A stretch of 64,000 nt of DNA, from the NCBI GenBank assembly GCA_030950375.1, contig JAUZRN010000021.1:1-64000 (forward strand), written 5' to 3'. How positions within the stretch are numbered: the first letter of the stretch is position 1; each line of letters begins with the position of its first letter. Origin of the DNA: Rhodothermus sp. GTDB taxonomy: Bacteria; Bacteroidota; Rhodothermia; Rhodothermales; Rhodothermaceae. The notes under the pieces were generated by a model. It saw only the letters and a list, made by a program, of their open reading frames with translations. It ran no database searches and was not told the origin of the DNA. The position numbers and the translations under genes were made by a program. Shown piece after piece: positions 62,734-64,000 of the stretch.

Positions 62734-63591
62734 ATGCCACGCATTGGATGCTATACGCTCTATACGGTAGAGACCGGTCGTTTTCGCCTGGATGGGGGTG
62801 CAATGTTCGGCATCATCCCCAAACCTTTGTGGGAGCGCTATGCACCGGCTGACGAGCGCAATCGCATTCTGTTGAACATGCGTTGCCTGTTACTGGAAGG
62901 CAACGGTCGCCTGATTATGATTGACAACGGCATCGGGGATAAACTGGATGCCAGGTTTCGCGACATTTATGCCGTCGATCATGACTACGCCGAGCTCCAT
63001 CGTTCGCTGCATCGACTGGGCTTTTCAGCAGCCGACATCACCGACGTTATCCTGACGCACCTGCACTTTGATCACTGCGGTGGCAGCACACGACGCGTGG
63101 GGGATCGGCTGGAAGTTGCCTTTCCAAAGGCCATCTTTCATGTGCAGCGGCGTCACTGGGAATGGGCGCGGAATCCCAATCTCCGCGAGCGGGCATCGTT
63201 TTTGCCAGAAAATCTGGAGCCGCTGGAAGCTTCCGGACAGCTCCGGCTGCTGGAGGGACCGGGGGAAGTGCTTCCGGGCATTATGGTAGAGGTAGTCAAC
63301 GGACATACCGAAGCGCAGCAGATTGTGCGCATCGAAGGGCCGGAGGGAACGCTCGTCTTCGTGGCCGATCTGATTCCGACAACAGCACATATGCGGCCGG
63401 TCTGGAACATGGGCTACGACGTTCGGCCGCTGGTAACTATCGAGGAAAAATTGGCTTTTCTGGATCGGGCCGAAGCGAACGGCTGGCACCTGTTCTTCGA
63501 GCACGACCCGGAAGTCGCTGTAGTCAGTCTGAAGCGGACGGAGCGGGAAGTGGCGGCGGTACATCCACGTCCGCTGGCCGAAATCTTCTAA
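62734..63591 (+). CDS. Metallo-beta-lactamase-fold hydrolase
   Basis: The 285-residue hydrolase has the metal motif HxHxDH in VILTHLHFDHCGGSTRR, with later ligands in EVVNGHTEAQQI and VFVADLIPTTAHM. A long N-terminal part (YTVETGRFRLDGGAMFGIIP) is typical of the AHL-lactonase-like/phosphonate MBL group. The substrate is unknown. The family includes quorum-quenching lactonases, but sequence alone does not decide. It is tightly linked to the next gene. Confidence 0.85.
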   Translation: MPRIGCYTLYTVETGRFRLDGGAMFGIIPKPLWERYAPADERNRILLNMRCLLLEGNGRLIMIDNGIGDKLDARFRDIYAVDHDYAELHRSLHRLGFSAADITDVILTHLHFDHCGGSTRRVGDRLEVAFPKAIFHVQRRHWEWARNPNLRERASFLPENLEPLEASGQLRLLEGPGEVLPGIMVEVVNGHTEAQQIVRIEGPEGTLVFVADLIPTTAHMRPVWNMGYDVRPLVTIEEKLAFLDRAEANGWHLFFEHDPEVAVVSLKRTEREVAAVHPRPLAEIF

Positions 63592-63595
63592 GGCT

Positions 63596-64000
63596 ATGTG
63601 TGCAGCAGAAGCATCGGACACGATCCTGCTGGTCACCGACACCACGGCACCGTCTTCAATTGTCCATCTGCTTACCAAGGCCGGCTGGAAGGTACAGACC
63701 TGCCTGCCCGAGGAAATGGCCCGGCAGCTGGCGCATGAACACGTGCGTGGAGTAATCGTGCGGGTTCATCCAGACCGGGAAGCAGCCTGTCTGCAGACGC
63801 TGGGGGCCGCACCGGCACGCCCCGTGCTGCTGCTCACCGAATCGGAAGGGGGGCGTCAGGCGGTGGCCGCGGCACAGGCGGGGTGGCTGACAGCAGCTGC
63901 TCCGGACCAGATCGCGCAAGTGGAGGCCTGGGTGCAGCGGCTGACCGCGGCCGGTGCCACCTCGACGGCTGCACAGCTCCGTCATCTACGGCAGGCGCTG
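63596..64000 (+). CDS. N-terminus of an unknown, probably receiver-like, protein (runs off right edge)
   Basis: An ATG at 63596, four bases after the hydrolase stop, opens 135 codons without a stop to the end of the window. The frame starts MCAAEASDTILLVTDTTAPS, then HLLTKAGWKVQTCLPEE, VRGVIVRVHPDRE and ARPVLLLTESEGG, ending in AQLRHLRQAL. The strand-helix rhythm resembles a degenerate receiver domain lacking the phospho-acceptor. The remainder, perhaps a signalling protein, is outside the window. Coding is supported by the tight spacing and clean codon use. Confidence 0.6.
   Translation, partial: MCAAEASDTILLVTDTTAPSSIVHLLTKAGWKVQTCLPEEMARQLAHEHVRGVIVRVHPDREAACLQTLGAAPARPVLLLTESEGGRQAVAAAQAGWLTAAAPDQIAQVEAWVQRLTAAGATSTAAQLRHLRQAL

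Overview
The window is GC-rich chromosomal DNA from a bacterium of the Bacteroidota/Rhodothermota lineage. Gene content suggests a Rhodothermus-like thermophile, inferred from family recognition and not from any database search. Supporting signs are a fused alpha-beta E1 dehydrogenase, an S9B dipeptidyl peptidase, an S16 ribosomal protein with a long Ala/Glu tail, tandem-domain universal stress proteins, and recurring TATCTTTG/A octamers in front of genes, which resemble the Bacteroidota -7 box TAnnTTTG. Almost everything is ordinary housekeeping. There are no insertion sequences, phage genes or CRISPR arrays.

Layout. 0-1.1 kb: the start of a secreted protein gene, a duplicated promoter-like motif and a wrecked cation-diffusion-facilitator gene. 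1.1-7.0 kb: malate dehydrogenase, a quinone oxidoreductase, a Rieske-FAD reductase, a sulfurtransferase, SufE and a NUDIX hydrolase. 7.2-16.1 kb: Hsp20, a TPR lipoprotein, fused E1, a two-component pair, alanine racemase and a porin. 16.2-24.8 kb: DPP IV, dihydroorotase, D-Ala-D-Ala ligase, PsuG, two small uncharacterised genes and MalQ. 24.9-34.6 kb: a stress/dormancy-like block (Usp, TonB, Usp, Acg-type nitroreductase, polyphosphate kinase, multi-PAS kinase). Two copies of the palindrome TGTAGG-N7-CCTACA mark its left end and its middle. 34.7-38.8 kb: an amidohydrolase, a gene remnant, tRNA-Asp, a PspC protein, 5-FTHF cyclo-ligase and an AhpD-like protein. 38.9-45.5 kb: the ffh-rpsP-rimM-trmD-rplS operon followed by a MqnA-like gene, smpB and tyrS. 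45.5-56.5 kb: a minus-strand run of purE, purK, ftsK, comB, gcvT, tyrA, an arginine-deiminase-like gene, pgk and gap. 56.7-64 kb: a TPR membrane protein, a sigma-54 activator, a LolD-like ATPase, nadA, an outer-membrane protein, a Lon-N domain protein, a metallo-beta-lactamase-fold hydrolase and an open-ended gene at the right edge.

How the parts fit. Three broken genes (CDF transporter, reg_prop sensor N-terminus, CBM9/DUF5916-like N-terminus) show gene loss by deletion and frameshift. The most interesting block is 25-34.6 kb. Its combination of Usp proteins, an Acg-like nitroreductase, a palindrome with GGG/CCC half-sites, polyphosphate synthesis and a GAF/PAS sensor kinase resembles the logic of the mycobacterial DosR dormancy regulon in an unrelated phylum. 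The regulator that would bind the palindrome is not in this window.
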